64,000 bases of DNA, from assembly GCA_965260995.1 (NCBI GenBank), contig CBDHCD010000001.1, positions 434,001-498,000 on the forward strand, given 5' to 3'. The notes under the pieces were generated by a model that saw nothing but the letters and a program-made list of their open reading frames with translations, was not told the DNA's origin and ran no database searches. The stretch's first letter is position 1; each line of letters opens with the position of its first letter. Made by a program: the position numbers and the translations under genes. Positions 1 to 8,726 of this stretch are shown piece by piece. The stretch is from JBBROS01 sp965260995 (lineage in GTDB: Bacteria > Pseudomonadota > Alphaproteobacteria > Acetobacterales > Acetobacteraceae).

Positions 1-621
1 GGGGCGGGGGTGGCCGGGCTGCAGGCGATCGCGACGGCGCGGCGGCTGGGGGCCATTGTGTCGGCGACCGACGTGCGGCCGGCGGCGCGCGAGGAGATCA
101 AGTCGCTGGGCGCGGCCTACGTCGGCGTCGACGACGAGGAGAGCGCCGGCCAGACGGGGGCGTACGCGCGGGAGATGAGCGACGCATTCCGCCAGAAGCA
201 GGCCGAGCTGATGGCGACGACGGTGGCGAAGAACGACCTGGTGATCTGCACCGCGCTGGTGCAGGGGCGGCGCGCGCCGGTGATCCTGAGCGAGGCCATG
301 GTGGACAGCATGAAGCCGGGGAGCGTCGTGGTGGACCTAGCCGCGGACAACGGCGGCAACTGCGCCGCGACCAAGCCGGGCGAGGTCGTCACCGCGGGGC
401 GCGGGGTGAAGGTGCTGGGGCACCGCAACTGGCCCGGCCGCATCGCGGTGGCGGCGAGCAACCTTTATTCGCGCAACCTGCTGACATTCCTGACCACGTT
501 CTGGGACAAGGAAGGCAAGAAGCCCGACTTGCCCGAGAGCGACGACATCGTGCGCGGCGTCATGCTGACGCGCGGCGGCCAGGTCGTGCACGCCTTGTTC
601 CAGCCGGCGCAAGCCGCTTAA
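1..621 (+). CDS. pntAA: NAD(P) transhydrogenase subunit alpha part 1, 3' part
   Basis: This is the C-terminal 206 residues of the soluble NAD(H)-binding domain I of proton-translocating transhydrogenase, which passes hydride between NADH and NADP+ coupled to proton entry. The reading frame is open from base 1 and begins with the Rossmann motif GAGVAG, so the start lies upstream of the window; compared with the roughly 380-residue family, the first 170-180 residues are missing. The fragment keeps the family stretch VVVDLAADNGGNCAATKPGE and the segment LGHRNWPGRIAVAASNLYSRN. pntAB follows after 13 bases and pntB overlaps that, giving the three-gene arrangement known from Rhodospirillum rubrum. 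Identification is secure. Confidence 0.95.
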   Translation, partial: GAGVAGLQAIATARRLGAIVSATDVRPAAREEIKSLGAAYVGVDDEESAGQTGAYAREMSDAFRQKQAELMATTVAKNDLVICTALVQGRRAPVILSEAMVDSMKPGSVVVDLAADNGGNCAATKPGEVVTAGRGVKVLGHRNWPGRIAVAASNLYSRNLLTFLTTFWDKEGKKPDLPESDDIVRGVMLTRGGQVVHALFQPAQAA

Positions 622-634
622 CCCGAGAGACGCC

Positions 635-1060
635 ATGAACCCGAACCTTTACGCGGACGAGGCGGGGCGCATCGCCGAGCGCGCGGCCGTGCTGGCCGAG
701 CAGTTGCGGCTGGCCGGCGCCGGAATCGAGCCGGTGGCGGCCGTCGTGTCGCCGTTCATCTTCCTGCTGGCCGTGTTCCTGATGGCCTGCTTCGTCGGCT
801 ATTACGTGGTGTGGAACGTGACGCCGGCGCTGCACTCGCCGCTGATGGGCGTGACCAACGCGATCTCGTCGGTGATCGTGGTGGGGGCGATCCTGGCGGT
901 GGGGCTGAGCGACAGCGCCTGGGCGGGGGCGTTCGGGTTCCTGGCGGTGCTGCTCGCCAGCGTCAACATCTTCGGCGGCTTCACGGTGACGCAGCGGATG
1001 CTGGCCATGTTCCAGGCCAACAAGAAGAAGATCGCGATGAAGCCGGAGAGCGCCAAGTGA
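635..1060 (+). CDS. pntAB: NAD(P) transhydrogenase subunit alpha part 2 (membrane)
   Basis: A 141-residue inner-membrane subunit contributing the first part of membrane domain II of transhydrogenase. Three hydrophobic segments are visible, at about residues 36-60, 70-93 and 96-118, followed by a basic tail (MFQANKKKIAMK). The ATG lies 13 bases after the pntAA stop with GAGA upstream. The last bases GTGA are shared with the start of pntB, so the two are probably translationally coupled. The length is usual for the separate PntAB found in Alphaproteobacteria; in Escherichia coli this segment is fused into PntA. Confidence 0.95.
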   Translation: MNPNLYADEAGRIAERAAVLAEQLRLAGAGIEPVAAVVSPFIFLLAVFLMACFVGYYVVWNVTPALHSPLMGVTNAISSVIVVGAILAVGLSDSAWAGAFGFLAVLLASVNIFGGFTVTQRMLAMFQANKKKIAMKPESAK

Positions 1061-2463
1061 GCGCCTCGCTGACGGCGCTCGCCTACCTCGTCTCGGCGGT
1101 CCTGTTCATCCTGGCGCTGCGGGGGCTGTCGAGCCCGGTGACGGCGCGGCGGGGCAACCTTTACGGCATGATCGGCATGGGCATCGCCGTGGCGGCGACC
1201 TTGCTGCAGCGGGGCATGTCGGGGTCGGGGTTCCTGCTGATCGCGCTCGCGGTCATCATCGGCGGCGGCATCGGCACGGTCGTCGCGCGGCGCATCCAGA
1301 TGACGGCGCTGCCGCAGCTGGTGGCGGCGTTCCACTCGCTGGTGGGCCTGGCGGCGGTGTTCGTGGCGGCGGCGGCGCTCAACGCGCCGGCGGCGTTCGG
1401 CATCGGGGTGCCGGGGCACATCCACCAGCAGTCATTGGTCGAGATGTCGCTGGGGCTGGCGATCGGCGCGATCACCTTCTCCGGCTCGCTGATCGCCTTC
1501 GTCAAGCTGCAAGGGACGATGAAGGGCGCGCCGATCCTGTTCGCGCGGCAGCACCAGTTGAACCTGGCGCTGGGCGTGCTGCTGGTGCTGCTGGTGGTGG
1601 CGTTCGTGGCGACGGGCAGCCAGGCGCTGTTCTGGCTGATCGCGCTGCTGGCGTTGGGCCTCGGGTTCCTGATCATCATCCCGATCGGCGGCGCCGACAT
1701 GCCGGTGGTCGTCTCCATGCTGAACAGCTACTCGGGCTGGGCGGCGTGCGGCATCGGGTTCACGATCCAGAACCTGGCTTTGATCATCACCGGGGCGCTG
1801 GTGGGGGCGTCGGGCGCGATCCTGTCCTACATCATGTGCAAGGGGATGAACCGGAGCATCCTCAACGTGCTGCTGGGCGGCTGGGGCACGGACGCGGGCG
1901 GCGCCGCCGCGGCGGATGCGGGCGGCGGCGACCGGAGCGTTCGCAGCGGCAACGCCGACGACGCGGCGTTCATCATGAAGAACGCGTCCAAGGTGATCAT
2001 CGTGCCGGGCTACGGCATGGCGGTGGCGCAGGCGCAGCACTCGCTGCGGGAGATGGCGGACACGCTGAAGAAGGAGGGGGTGGAGGTGAAGTATGCCATC
2101 CACCCGGTCGCCGGGCGGATGCCGGGGCACATGAACGTGCTGCTGGCCGAGGCCAACGTGCCGTACGACGAGGTGTTCGAGCTGGAGGAGATCAACAGCG
2201 AGTTCAGCACGGCGGACGTGGTCTACGTGATCGGGGCCAACGACGTGACCAACCCGGCGGCCAAGACCGACCCGAAGTCGGCGATCTACGGCATGCCGAT
2301 CCTCGACGTGGACAAGGCGAAGACGGTGCTGTTCATCAAGCGGAGCATGGCGTCCGGCTACGCCGGGGTGGACAACGAGCTGTTCTTCCGGCCGAACACG
2401 ATGATGCTGTTCGGCGACGCGAAGAAGATGACCGACGAGATCGTGCCGGCGCTGGCGGACTGA
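1057..2463 (+). CDS. pntB: NAD(P) transhydrogenase subunit beta
   Basis: A 468-residue subunit carrying the rest of the proton channel (domain II) and the NADP(H)-binding domain III. The N-terminal two thirds is a series of hydrophobic helices. The C-terminal part, from about residue 310, has the domain III signature VPGYGMAVAQAQ, then GRMPGHMNVLLAEANVPYD and GANDVTNPAA, all typical of NADP(H) binding. The start chosen is the GTG at 1057, overlapping the pntAB stop by four bases (GTGA) and giving the expected N-terminus (MSASLTALAYLVSAV). The frame is open further upstream, but that extension only shadows pntAB. With pntAA and pntAB it supplies NADPH from the proton gradient. Confidence 0.95.
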   Translation: MSASLTALAYLVSAVLFILALRGLSSPVTARRGNLYGMIGMGIAVAATLLQRGMSGSGFLLIALAVIIGGGIGTVVARRIQMTALPQLVAAFHSLVGLAAVFVAAAALNAPAAFGIGVPGHIHQQSLVEMSLGLAIGAITFSGSLIAFVKLQGTMKGAPILFARQHQLNLALGVLLVLLVVAFVATGSQALFWLIALLALGLGFLIIIPIGGADMPVVVSMLNSYSGWAACGIGFTIQNLALIITGALVGASGAILSYIMCKGMNRSILNVLLGGWGTDAGGAAAADAGGGDRSVRSGNADDAAFIMKNASKVIIVPGYGMAVAQAQHSLREMADTLKKEGVEVKYAIHPVAGRMPGHMNVLLAEANVPYDEVFELEEINSEFSTADVVYVIGANDVTNPAAKTDPKSAIYGMPILDVDKAKTVLFIKRSMASGYAGVDNELFFRPNTMMLFGDAKKMTDEIVPALAD

Positions 2464-3029
2464 CGCGGGCCGGTGGCCGCCACGAGGGCGCGTCCGATAC
2501 TGACGAGAGCGCCGGACCTGCGATCGGGGCAGCTTGCCGGGCAGCGGGGCCGCGCTGGGAGATGCCGCGATGCGAGCCGGCTCTGGCGGGAGGCTGTGCC
2601 GGCAGAGCTTCGCGGGCGGCCGAGGTCCGGTGGCCGGCTGGGCGGCGCGCCAGCGGCGCGAGGACCCGCCGCCGCAAGCAGCCGAGGTTCGGCGCACGGC
2701 GGCGTGGCCGGCCCCCTCGAACCGCGAGGCCGGGGTCCGCGAGCCGCTGCGATTGCTGGCCCCGTTCCCGTCCGGGCGCTTGCGATCTTCGTTGACCACG
2801 TGGCGAGGCTGGGCCGCGGCGCGGGCCTGATCTCGTGCGTCGGCGACGATGATCTCGAGCCTCGTGTTCCCATTTGGCCGAGAGCTGGGGGCCGAGATTG
2901 AGGGCCTCGTCGATGTCGATCAGCCGACACAGGAGGAGCCGAGGGTCAGGTCCTCGAAGGCGATGGTCGGCAGGGCGAGGCGGGACATCGCGGGAGCTTC
3001 CTGGTCGAATGGCCGAGGCGGGCGTCAGG

Positions 3030-3050
3030 CAAACGGCTCTGTTGCGAACT
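3030..3050 (+). repeat. left 21-bp inverted repeat
   Basis: Left arm of the perfect inverted repeat bounding the 388-bp element; the core reads GGCTCTGTTGCGAACT inward. Confidence 0.85.
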
Positions 3051-3396
3051 TCGGCTAAGGCGCGCGGGGGCGTTCTCCCGCGCTGGCCTCGCGGTCGCGC
3101 GGCGTTCAGGCCCGGCCGTCCGTTGACGCGCTGGACAGCCCCGGCACGCGCGCCCGCGCCGGCGCCGAGCGCGCGTTTGACGACGCCGGCCTCGCCGCGG
3201 CTGCCGCCCGCGACGATGAAGGCAAGCGCCTGACCCTGCCTGAGCGCGCGCCTGGCCTCGACCCTTGGTGGCCGCGCCGACCGTTCTCAGGCCCTTGAGG
3301 CCCCGAACCGGGCGGATCAACCGCTTCGGCTTGGCCCGCGGCCCGGCAACGCCCCGCCCCTCGTAGCTCGGGCCACAGCCCGCCGAAGCCCAGGCG

Positions 3397-3417
3397 AGTT
3401 CGCAACAGAGCCGTTTG
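3397..3417 (-). repeat. right 21-bp inverted repeat
   Basis: Right arm, an exact reverse complement of 3030-3050. It lies about 400 bases from the ISL3 transposase remnant and has no recognisable gene at its inner edge. Confidence 0.85.
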
Positions 3418-3811
3418 TCGAATGTCTCCGCGGCGAGGCCGGTCAGCGCCGCCTGGCGCCCGATGGTGAACGCTGCCAACGTCGCGAGCCGGCGCTCCGG
3501 AGCGAAGCGCAGCAACTCGCGCGCCGCCGCTCGTCGCCGAGGCCGACTGGGCGCAGCACTCCCAGCCGTGCTGGGTGCGGCCATCGTCAGCCCGCTCGGT
3601 CCGCCGTGCTTCCAGGGCGGCGTTCTATACGTCATCAAGGCCGGGGGCCAGGCCGGGGCGGCACTGCCGTCGCGCCATCGCCCGACCGGCAAGCGCGAGG
3701 CGCCCGACCAAGGCCGGTGCGCATTCCGACGATTGCAGCCATCTGTTCCGGGTTCATCCGCTGTTTCGGTGCCGAACGTCGCGTTGCTGCCCTCCTGGCA
3801 AGCCGAGGCCC

Positions 3812-4250
3812 TCATGCGGCGGCCAGGACGCGTTGTCGGAGCAGGTCGTGGCCGGCCCGGCCCTACATGCTCCGCTTCAGCAGCCTCAGCCGGTTGATCT
3901 GTCCTTCAACGGGTCCTGTGCTCCAGGGCTCGACCAAGGCCGCCAGCACCGCATCCCGATCACCGTCGATGCCGCGCACGAAGGCGTTCAGCTCCGTTCC
4001 TCTTGCGCTGGCCAGCCAAGCCTCGAACTGCGGTGCCCGGTGTTCGCCCGCCTTGCCTCTGGCCTGGGCAGCGAAGCCTGCTGCGCGTTGGCCAGCCTGG
4101 GCAAGATCGGGGCCCACCTTGGCCAAGTGGGCGAGGAACATGCTTTCCCGCGTATCCAGCCTGTCGGCGGCGGTGCTCAGCCGCTCGGCGCAGCACCGGC
4201 TCTCCGCCATGATCTCGATCACGACCTCGCCGGGGCAGACGATCCTGGCG
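3812..4250 (-). pseudogene. ISL3-family transposase, C-terminal remnant with internal stop
   Basis: The minus strand encodes the C-terminal end of an ISL3-type transposase: FLAHLAKVGPDLAQAG, then NAFVRGIDGDRDAVLAAL, WSTGPVEGQINRLRLLKR and, after a stop, GRAGHDLLRQRVLAAA. In intact relatives the junction reads LLKRQMYGRAG, so the TAG at 3863-3865 replaces the tyrosine codon. The N-terminal two thirds, with the zinc finger and most of the catalytic core, is absent. The upper boundary is approximate; similarity fades above about 4250. It ends next to the MFS gene and is a dead fragment. Confidence 0.75.
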
Positions 4251-4321
4251 CTCGCATCCCCTCCCATGCCCAGGCCCTCGCTCCGGCCCGCCTGACAACC
4301 AAGTGTCCGACAACCAGTTGA

Positions 4322-4355
4322 CGACCCGGGCGTCAATCTCAATCAGCCCGGGTCG
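4322..4355. terminator. 10-bp perfect inverted repeat over the MFS stop codon
   Basis: CGACCCGGGC at 4322-4331 pairs perfectly with GCCCGGGTCG at 4346-4355 across a 14-base loop that includes the MFS stop codon. A strong hairpin at the 3' end of the minus-strand MFS transcript is plausible, but no T run follows on either strand, so calling it an intrinsic terminator is tentative. Confidence 0.4.
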
Positions 4356-5530
4356 GCGTCGGACGCCGGGGCGAGACGCGCCAGACCTCGGCCGCGCAGG
4401 CCGAGCGCGACCGGCACGGCCGCGGCGCAGAGCGCGGCCATGGCCCAGAACGCGGCGGGGCCGAAGCGTCCGTAGAGCACGCCCGACGCCAGCGTCACCG
4501 TCGCCGAGACAGCGCCCACCGCGACGGTGCCGTAGAACGCCTGCGCGGTCGCGGCCAGGTGCGGCGGCACGCGCTCGCCCAGGACCTGCATGCAGGCGAG
4601 GTGCAGCAGCGCGAAGGTCAGCCCGTGCAGCGGCTCCACCAGCGCCATCGCCGGGAGCCAGGCGGTGACGGCGGTGACCGACCAACGCACCACGCCGGCG
4701 GCCGCGGCCAGCAGCGCCGCCCCGCGCGGCCCCAACCAGCGCAGCAACGGCGCACCCAGCACCGAGAACACCGCCACTTCCGCCAGCACCGCCTCCGACC
4801 ACAGCAGCCCGGCCGTGCCGGGGCCGATCCCCGCCTCGCGCCAGCGCAGCACCTCGAAGCCGTCATGCAGCGCGTGGCTGCCGAGGATCAGCCCGGCCAC
4901 CAGCATCAGCCGCACGAAGCCGGGCACGCGCCACAGCTCGGCCGCGCGACCCGTCCGCTGCGCCGGGCCGGGTGGACTCACGTCGTCGCGCACCCGCGTC
5001 GTGGCCCACGCGGCCACGCCGAGCAGGCCGGCGTTGAGCACGACGATGCTGACCAGGCCGAAATGGCCGATGACCTGGCCCGCCGCCGACGCGCCGACGA
5101 CGAACGCGGCCGACCCGGCCGCCCGCACCCAGCCGTAGTCGAACCGGCCGGGCGCGGCGGCGTTGGCCAGGGTGTCGGACAGCGGCACCATAGGGGCCAG
5201 CACGGCCGCGTGCAGCATGCTCATCAGCAACAGCGCGGTGAACCCGCCCGGCCCCAGGTAGCCCAGCGCCACAGCGGCGGAGGCGGCGGTCAGCAGCGTC
5301 AACACACGCCGGTGCCGCCGCCATCGGTCGGCTAACCGGCCGCCGGCCGGCCCGGCCACGAGCCGGATCGCCGTCCCGGCTGCCAGCACGACGCCGATCT
5401 GCGCGGCGCTCAGCCCACGTTGCTGCAGGAAGGCGGGCAGGAACGGCGAGGCGACGCCGAACGCCGCGAACAGCGCGGCGTAGAGGGCGAGGAACGGCAG
5501 CAGCGCCGTCCACCGGGCCTCGCGAATCAT
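4343..5530 (-). CDS. MFS transporter, PPP/HcaT-like family
   Basis: A 395-residue, 12-helix major facilitator protein. The first helix reads TALLPFLALYAALFAAFGVASPF, and between helices 2 and 3 is the MFS motif GPAGGRLADRWRRHRR. The compact length and the start resemble the phenylpropionate-permease (HcaT) / MFS_1-like group, often exporters or nucleoside-type symporters; the substrate is unknown. I chose the ATG at 5530 (MIREARWTALLP) because the upstream extension of the frame to 5845 has no MFS character and overlaps the dctP gene region. It is divergent from the TRAP operon, with about 170 bases between them. Confidence 0.8.
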   Translation of the reverse strand: MIREARWTALLPFLALYAALFAAFGVASPFLPAFLQQRGLSAAQIGVVLAAGTAIRLVAGPAGGRLADRWRRHRRVLTLLTAASAAVALGYLGPGGFTALLLMSMLHAAVLAPMVPLSDTLANAAAPGRFDYGWVRAAGSAAFVVGASAAGQVIGHFGLVSIVVLNAGLLGVAAWATTRVRDDVSPPGPAQRTGRAAELWRVPGFVRLMLVAGLILGSHALHDGFEVLRWREAGIGPGTAGLLWSEAVLAEVAVFSVLGAPLLRWLGPRGAALLAAAAGVVRWSVTAVTAWLPAMALVEPLHGLTFALLHLACMQVLGERVPPHLAATAQAFYGTVAVGAVSATVTLASGVLYGRFGPAAFWAMAALCAAAVPVALGLRGRGLARLAPASDADPG

Positions 5531-5702
5531 CCGGCGCGGCCCCTCGGCGCGCGGCGGAATCGGATCGGCGGCGAGGTCATGCCGCCAGCAATCCGCAGAA
5601 CGCCCCGCGTGGCAAGCGCCGCTCTGAACAACCTTGCGCGGGTCGGGGGTCATCCCGTAGTGTCGTTGACAAACAACAACTAAAACCCGTGAGGAAACGA
5701 CC

Positions 5703-6695
5703 ATGCTCAATGGAATCAAGTGCGCCGCGTTGGCGGCCGCGACGGTGTTGCTCGCCACCGGCGCGGCCGTCGCGCAGCAGCCGATCACGCTGGACGGCGC
5801 GGTGCAGTTCAACGACGACCACGCGTTCAACAAGACCCTGCTCAAGTTCCAGGAACTGACGCAGCAATACTACGGCAAGCCGGTCAACTTCGTGCTCCAC
5901 CGCAACAGCGAGCTGGGCCTGGAAAAGGACTACTTCGCCTACATGAACCAGGGCATCTCGGTCGATTACGGCATCGTCTCGCCGAGCCATATGTCCACCT
6001 TCGCCCGCGCCGCGCCCTTGATGGACATGCCGTTCCTGTTCCGCGACCTCGACCAGTGGAACAAGGTGCTCGACGGCGACGCGCTTCAGCCGATCGCCGA
6101 CGAGGTCGCCAAGCGCGCCGACGTCATGCTGATCGGCTACGCCGGCGGCGGCGTGCGCAACATCATCGCCAACAAGCCGGTGCGCAACATGGCGGAACTC
6201 AAGGGCCTGTCCATGCGCGTCATGGGCGCGCCGATCCAGACAACGATGTTCCAGGCCATCGGCGCCGCGCCGACGGTGATCGCCTATAACGAGATCTACA
6301 ACGCGATCCAGACCGGCGTCATCCAGGGCGCGGAGAACGAGGCGGCCGGGCTGGAGCAGATGAAGTTCTACGAGGTCGGCCCCGACATCTCGCTCACTAG
6401 GCACGCCATCACCGTGCGTCCGATCGCCTTCAGCGGCAAAACGTTCCGACGGCTGCCGAAGGACCTGCAGGACGCGATCCTGAAGGCGGGCAAGGAAGCC
6501 GGGCGATACGGCCGGGAGATCGAGTCGTCCGAGGACTCGAAGCGGCTCGCCACGCTGGAACAGGAAGGCAAGCTGCGCACCTACGAGTTCACGGAGCGCG
6601 ACCAGCTCCTGAAGGCGGCCGAACCCGTCAAGGCCGCCTACGCCAAGCAGATCGGCGCCGAGGCGGTGCTGGCCAAGGTGGACGCGGTGCGGTAG
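5703..6695 (+). CDS. dctP: TRAP transporter substrate-binding protein DctP
   Basis: A 330-residue periplasmic receptor of a tripartite ATP-independent periplasmic importer. A Sec signal peptide is visible (LAAATVLLATGAAVAQ, cleavage about residue 24-25). Family features include the segment ADVMLIGYAGGGVRNI and the core LKGLSMRVMGAPIQ with the arginine that grips a carboxylate ligand in this family. The ATG is preceded by GAGGAAA. dctQ and dctM follow, completing the system. The ligand is probably an organic acid, but the sequence alone does not say which. A possible promoter lies at 5634-5663 (TTGCGC, 18 bases, TAGTGT), weakly supported. Confidence 0.93.
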   Translation: MLNGIKCAALAAATVLLATGAAVAQQPITLDGAVQFNDDHAFNKTLLKFQELTQQYYGKPVNFVLHRNSELGLEKDYFAYMNQGISVDYGIVSPSHMSTFARAAPLMDMPFLFRDLDQWNKVLDGDALQPIADEVAKRADVMLIGYAGGGVRNIIANKPVRNMAELKGLSMRVMGAPIQTTMFQAIGAAPTVIAYNEIYNAIQTGVIQGAENEAAGLEQMKFYEVGPDISLTRHAITVRPIAFSGKTFRRLPKDLQDAILKAGKEAGRYGREIESSEDSKRLATLEQEGKLRTYEFTERDQLLKAAEPVKAAYAKQIGAEAVLAKVDAVR

Positions 6696-6713
6696 GGCCA
6701 GCGGAACGCGGGC

Positions 6714-7247
6714 GTGCAGGACAGCGGGACGCGCTCGGCCGGTGCCCGGCTGCTGCGGCGCGTGAACCAGGGCGTCTACCGCGGGCTGCGGGTCCTCGTC
6801 ACGGCGCTGATGGGCCTGCTGATCCTTCCCGTCTCGCTGCAGATCGTGTCGCGCTACACCGTGCTCGTCCCGCGCTACATCTGGACCGAGGAGGTGGCGC
6901 GCTTCTGCCTGGTATGGATCATCATGTTGGGCGCGATGGTGGCGGTGCGCGACGGCACGCATTTCGACGTCGACGTGCTGCCCGCGCCGCGGACGGCGCG
7001 CGGCCGCCGCCTGGCCCGGCTCGTCGTCCACGCCGGCATCGGCTTGGTGGCGCTGACCTTCGTGTGGTTCGGCGTCCGCTTCGCCGAGTTCGGCTACGAC
7101 CAGACCTCCGAGCTGACCGGGCTTAACATGCTGACCATCCACGCCGCCTGGCCGGTCGCGGGCCTGGTGATGCTGATGTTCCTGGCCGAGAAGATCGGTG
7201 ACGACGGCGACGCCGGGCAGGGGCCCGGGCGCGAGACGCCCGCTTGA
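6714..7247 (+). CDS. dctQ: TRAP transporter small permease DctQ
   Basis: A 177-residue small membrane subunit with four hydrophobic segments, starting at about residues 22-44 (RGLRVLVTALMGLLILPVSLQI). It carries the DctQ feature YIWTEEVARFCLVWIIMLGA and then VAVRDGTHFDVD. The GTG start lies 18 bases after the dctP stop. Its last four bases (TTGA) overlap the TTG start of dctM, suggesting translational coupling. It links the receptor to the large permease. Confidence 0.9.
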   Translation: MQDSGTRSAGARLLRRVNQGVYRGLRVLVTALMGLLILPVSLQIVSRYTVLVPRYIWTEEVARFCLVWIIMLGAMVAVRDGTHFDVDVLPAPRTARGRRLARLVVHAGIGLVALTFVWFGVRFAEFGYDQTSELTGLNMLTIHAAWPVAGLVMLMFLAEKIGDDGDAGQGPGRETPA

Positions 7248-8548
7248 GCGCGCTCGACGTCGGCTTGATCCTGTTCGGCTTGCTCGCCGTGCTGATCATC
7301 CTGCGCGTGCCGGTCGCCTTCGCGTTGGGCCTCGCCTGCGTGCCGGTGTTCTTCATCGACGGCCGCCTGACGCCGTTCCTGCTGCTGAACGAGATGCTGA
7401 AATCCTACAACTCGTTCATCCTGCTCGCGGTGCCGTTCTTCATCCTGTCGGCCAACCTGATGAACTCCGCCGGCGTCACGGAGCGGCTGATGACGCTGGC
7501 CCGCACCATGGTCGGCCATTTCCCCGGTGGCCTCGGCCACGTCAACGTCGTCGTCAGCATGATCTTCGCCGGCATCTCCGGCTCCTCGACCGCCGAGGCG
7601 GCCGGCATCGGCGGCGTCATGATCCCCGCGATGAAGAAGCAGGGTTACGACACCAACTTCACCGTCGCCCTCACCGCCTGCGCCGCGGTGATGGGCGTGA
7701 TCATCCCGCCCAGCATCCTGATGGTGGTGTGGGGCGGCGTCATCTCGGTTTCTATCGGGGCCTTGTTCCTGGCCGGCGTCTTGCCCGGCCTCATGATCGG
7801 CGGCGCGCTGATGGCCGCCGTCTACGTCTACGCCAAGCGGCGCGGCTACCCGGTCCACGCGCGGGCGACGGCGCGGGAGTTCCTGCGCGCCCTGCTCGGC
7901 GCGCTGCTGCCGCTGGCCACGCCCGCGATCATCGTCGGCGGCATCGTCGGCGGCTTCTTCACGCCGACCGAGGCTTCCGTCGTCGCCGTGCTGTACGCGC
8001 TCGTGCTCGGCCTGTTCGTGCTGCGCACCATCACCGTCCGCCAGGTGCCCGAGGCGCTCTACGACAGCGCCCGCTTCGCCGCCATCTCCTTGTTCTGCAT
8101 CGGCACCGCGTCCGCGTTCGGCTGGATCCTGGCCTACTTCCACCTGCCGCAGCTGTTCGTGAACGCGGTCCGCGGCTTCGGCGGCGGCGTGGTCAGCGTC
8201 GGGCTGATCACCGCCTTCGCGTTCCTCGTGATCGGCTGCCTGATCGACGCCATCCCCGCCATCATCATCGTCGGCACGGTGCTGGAGCCGCTCAGCCAGA
8301 GCGTCGGCATGAGCCCGCTGCACTTCGCGATGATCGGCGTCGTCTCGATCGCCTTCGGCCTGGTCACGCCGCCCTACGGATTGTGCCTGATGATCGCCTG
8401 CGCCCTGGGCGAGACCACGATCGCCGCCGCGTTCAAGGACACGGTGGTGCTGCTCGGGCTGATGCTGATGGTGCTGCTGTTCATCATCCTGGTGCCGGAC
8501 GCCATCCTGTTCCTGCCCCGGCTGTTGATGCCAGCATTCATCAAGTAA
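7244..8548 (+). CDS. dctM: TRAP transporter large permease DctM
   Basis: A 434-residue sodium-coupled transport subunit with about 12-13 hydrophobic segments. DctM hallmarks are SGSSTAEAAGIGGVMIPAM, the pair VIIPPSILMVVWG and GFFTPTEASVVAVLYAL, and near the C-terminus FGLVTPPYGLCLMIA. The start is a TTG overlapping the dctQ stop (TTGA); the sequence MSALDVGLILFGLLAVLIILRVP fits the family N-terminus exactly. It ends the dctPQM operon. Confidence 0.93.
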   Translation: MSALDVGLILFGLLAVLIILRVPVAFALGLACVPVFFIDGRLTPFLLLNEMLKSYNSFILLAVPFFILSANLMNSAGVTERLMTLARTMVGHFPGGLGHVNVVVSMIFAGISGSSTAEAAGIGGVMIPAMKKQGYDTNFTVALTACAAVMGVIIPPSILMVVWGGVISVSIGALFLAGVLPGLMIGGALMAAVYVYAKRRGYPVHARATAREFLRALLGALLPLATPAIIVGGIVGGFFTPTEASVVAVLYALVLGLFVLRTITVRQVPEALYDSARFAAISLFCIGTASAFGWILAYFHLPQLFVNAVRGFGGGVVSVGLITAFAFLVIGCLIDAIPAIIIVGTVLEPLSQSVGMSPLHFAMIGVVSIAFGLVTPPYGLCLMIACALGETTIAAAFKDTVVLLGLMLMVLLFIILVPDAILFLPRLLMPAFIK

Positions 8549-8726
8549 GGCTCGAACACGCATCGCACCGCGATGTGATGGAATCTAACTGAACCACAAT
8601 CAATTCTGACGGCTCGATCACGATCGACTGCCGGATCCACTCATCAATCACTTCAGGCCGATGACAACCGCGCCCGGGAGCGGCATGTAAGCCCACCGTC
8701 CCCGTTGCCGGAGAGATCGACGACGC

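Larger units (their letters stand above)
3030..3417. mobile_element. short element with perfect 21-bp terminal inverted repeats, IS6-like ends, no transposase
   Basis: Positions 3030-3050 and 3397-3417 are perfect 21-bp inverted repeats of each other. Reading inward, the core is GGCTCTGTTGCGAACT. The first eleven bases agree with the ends of IS6-family elements as I remember them (for example IS6100, GGCTCTGTTGC). The roughly 345 bp between has no recognisable transposase, so this would be a non-autonomous (MITE-like) or internally deleted element. I see no flanking direct repeat; the five bases outside the GGC core (CAAAC and GTTTG) are themselves part of the inverted repeat. Confidence 0.5.
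2464..3811. other. gene-poor scrap region, about 1.35 kb
   Basis: No convincing gene is present. Open frames exist in all phases because of the high GC, but they are rich in Arg, Pro and Gly and match nothing I recognise. The region contains the 388-bp inverted-repeat-bounded element at 3030-3417. Just beyond it on the minus strand (about 3420-3530) a short frame reads PERRLATLAAFTIGRQAALT, which vaguely resembles the helical N-terminal part of Tn3-family transposases. Together with the broken ISL3 transposase next door this looks like a graveyard of mobile elements. The Tn3 resemblance is from memory and weak. Confidence 0.5.

Noticed and set aside
1432..2799. A 455-residue open frame on the minus strand over pntB
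   Set aside because: Shadow of the GC-rich pntB gene: extreme Arg/His content and no family motifs.
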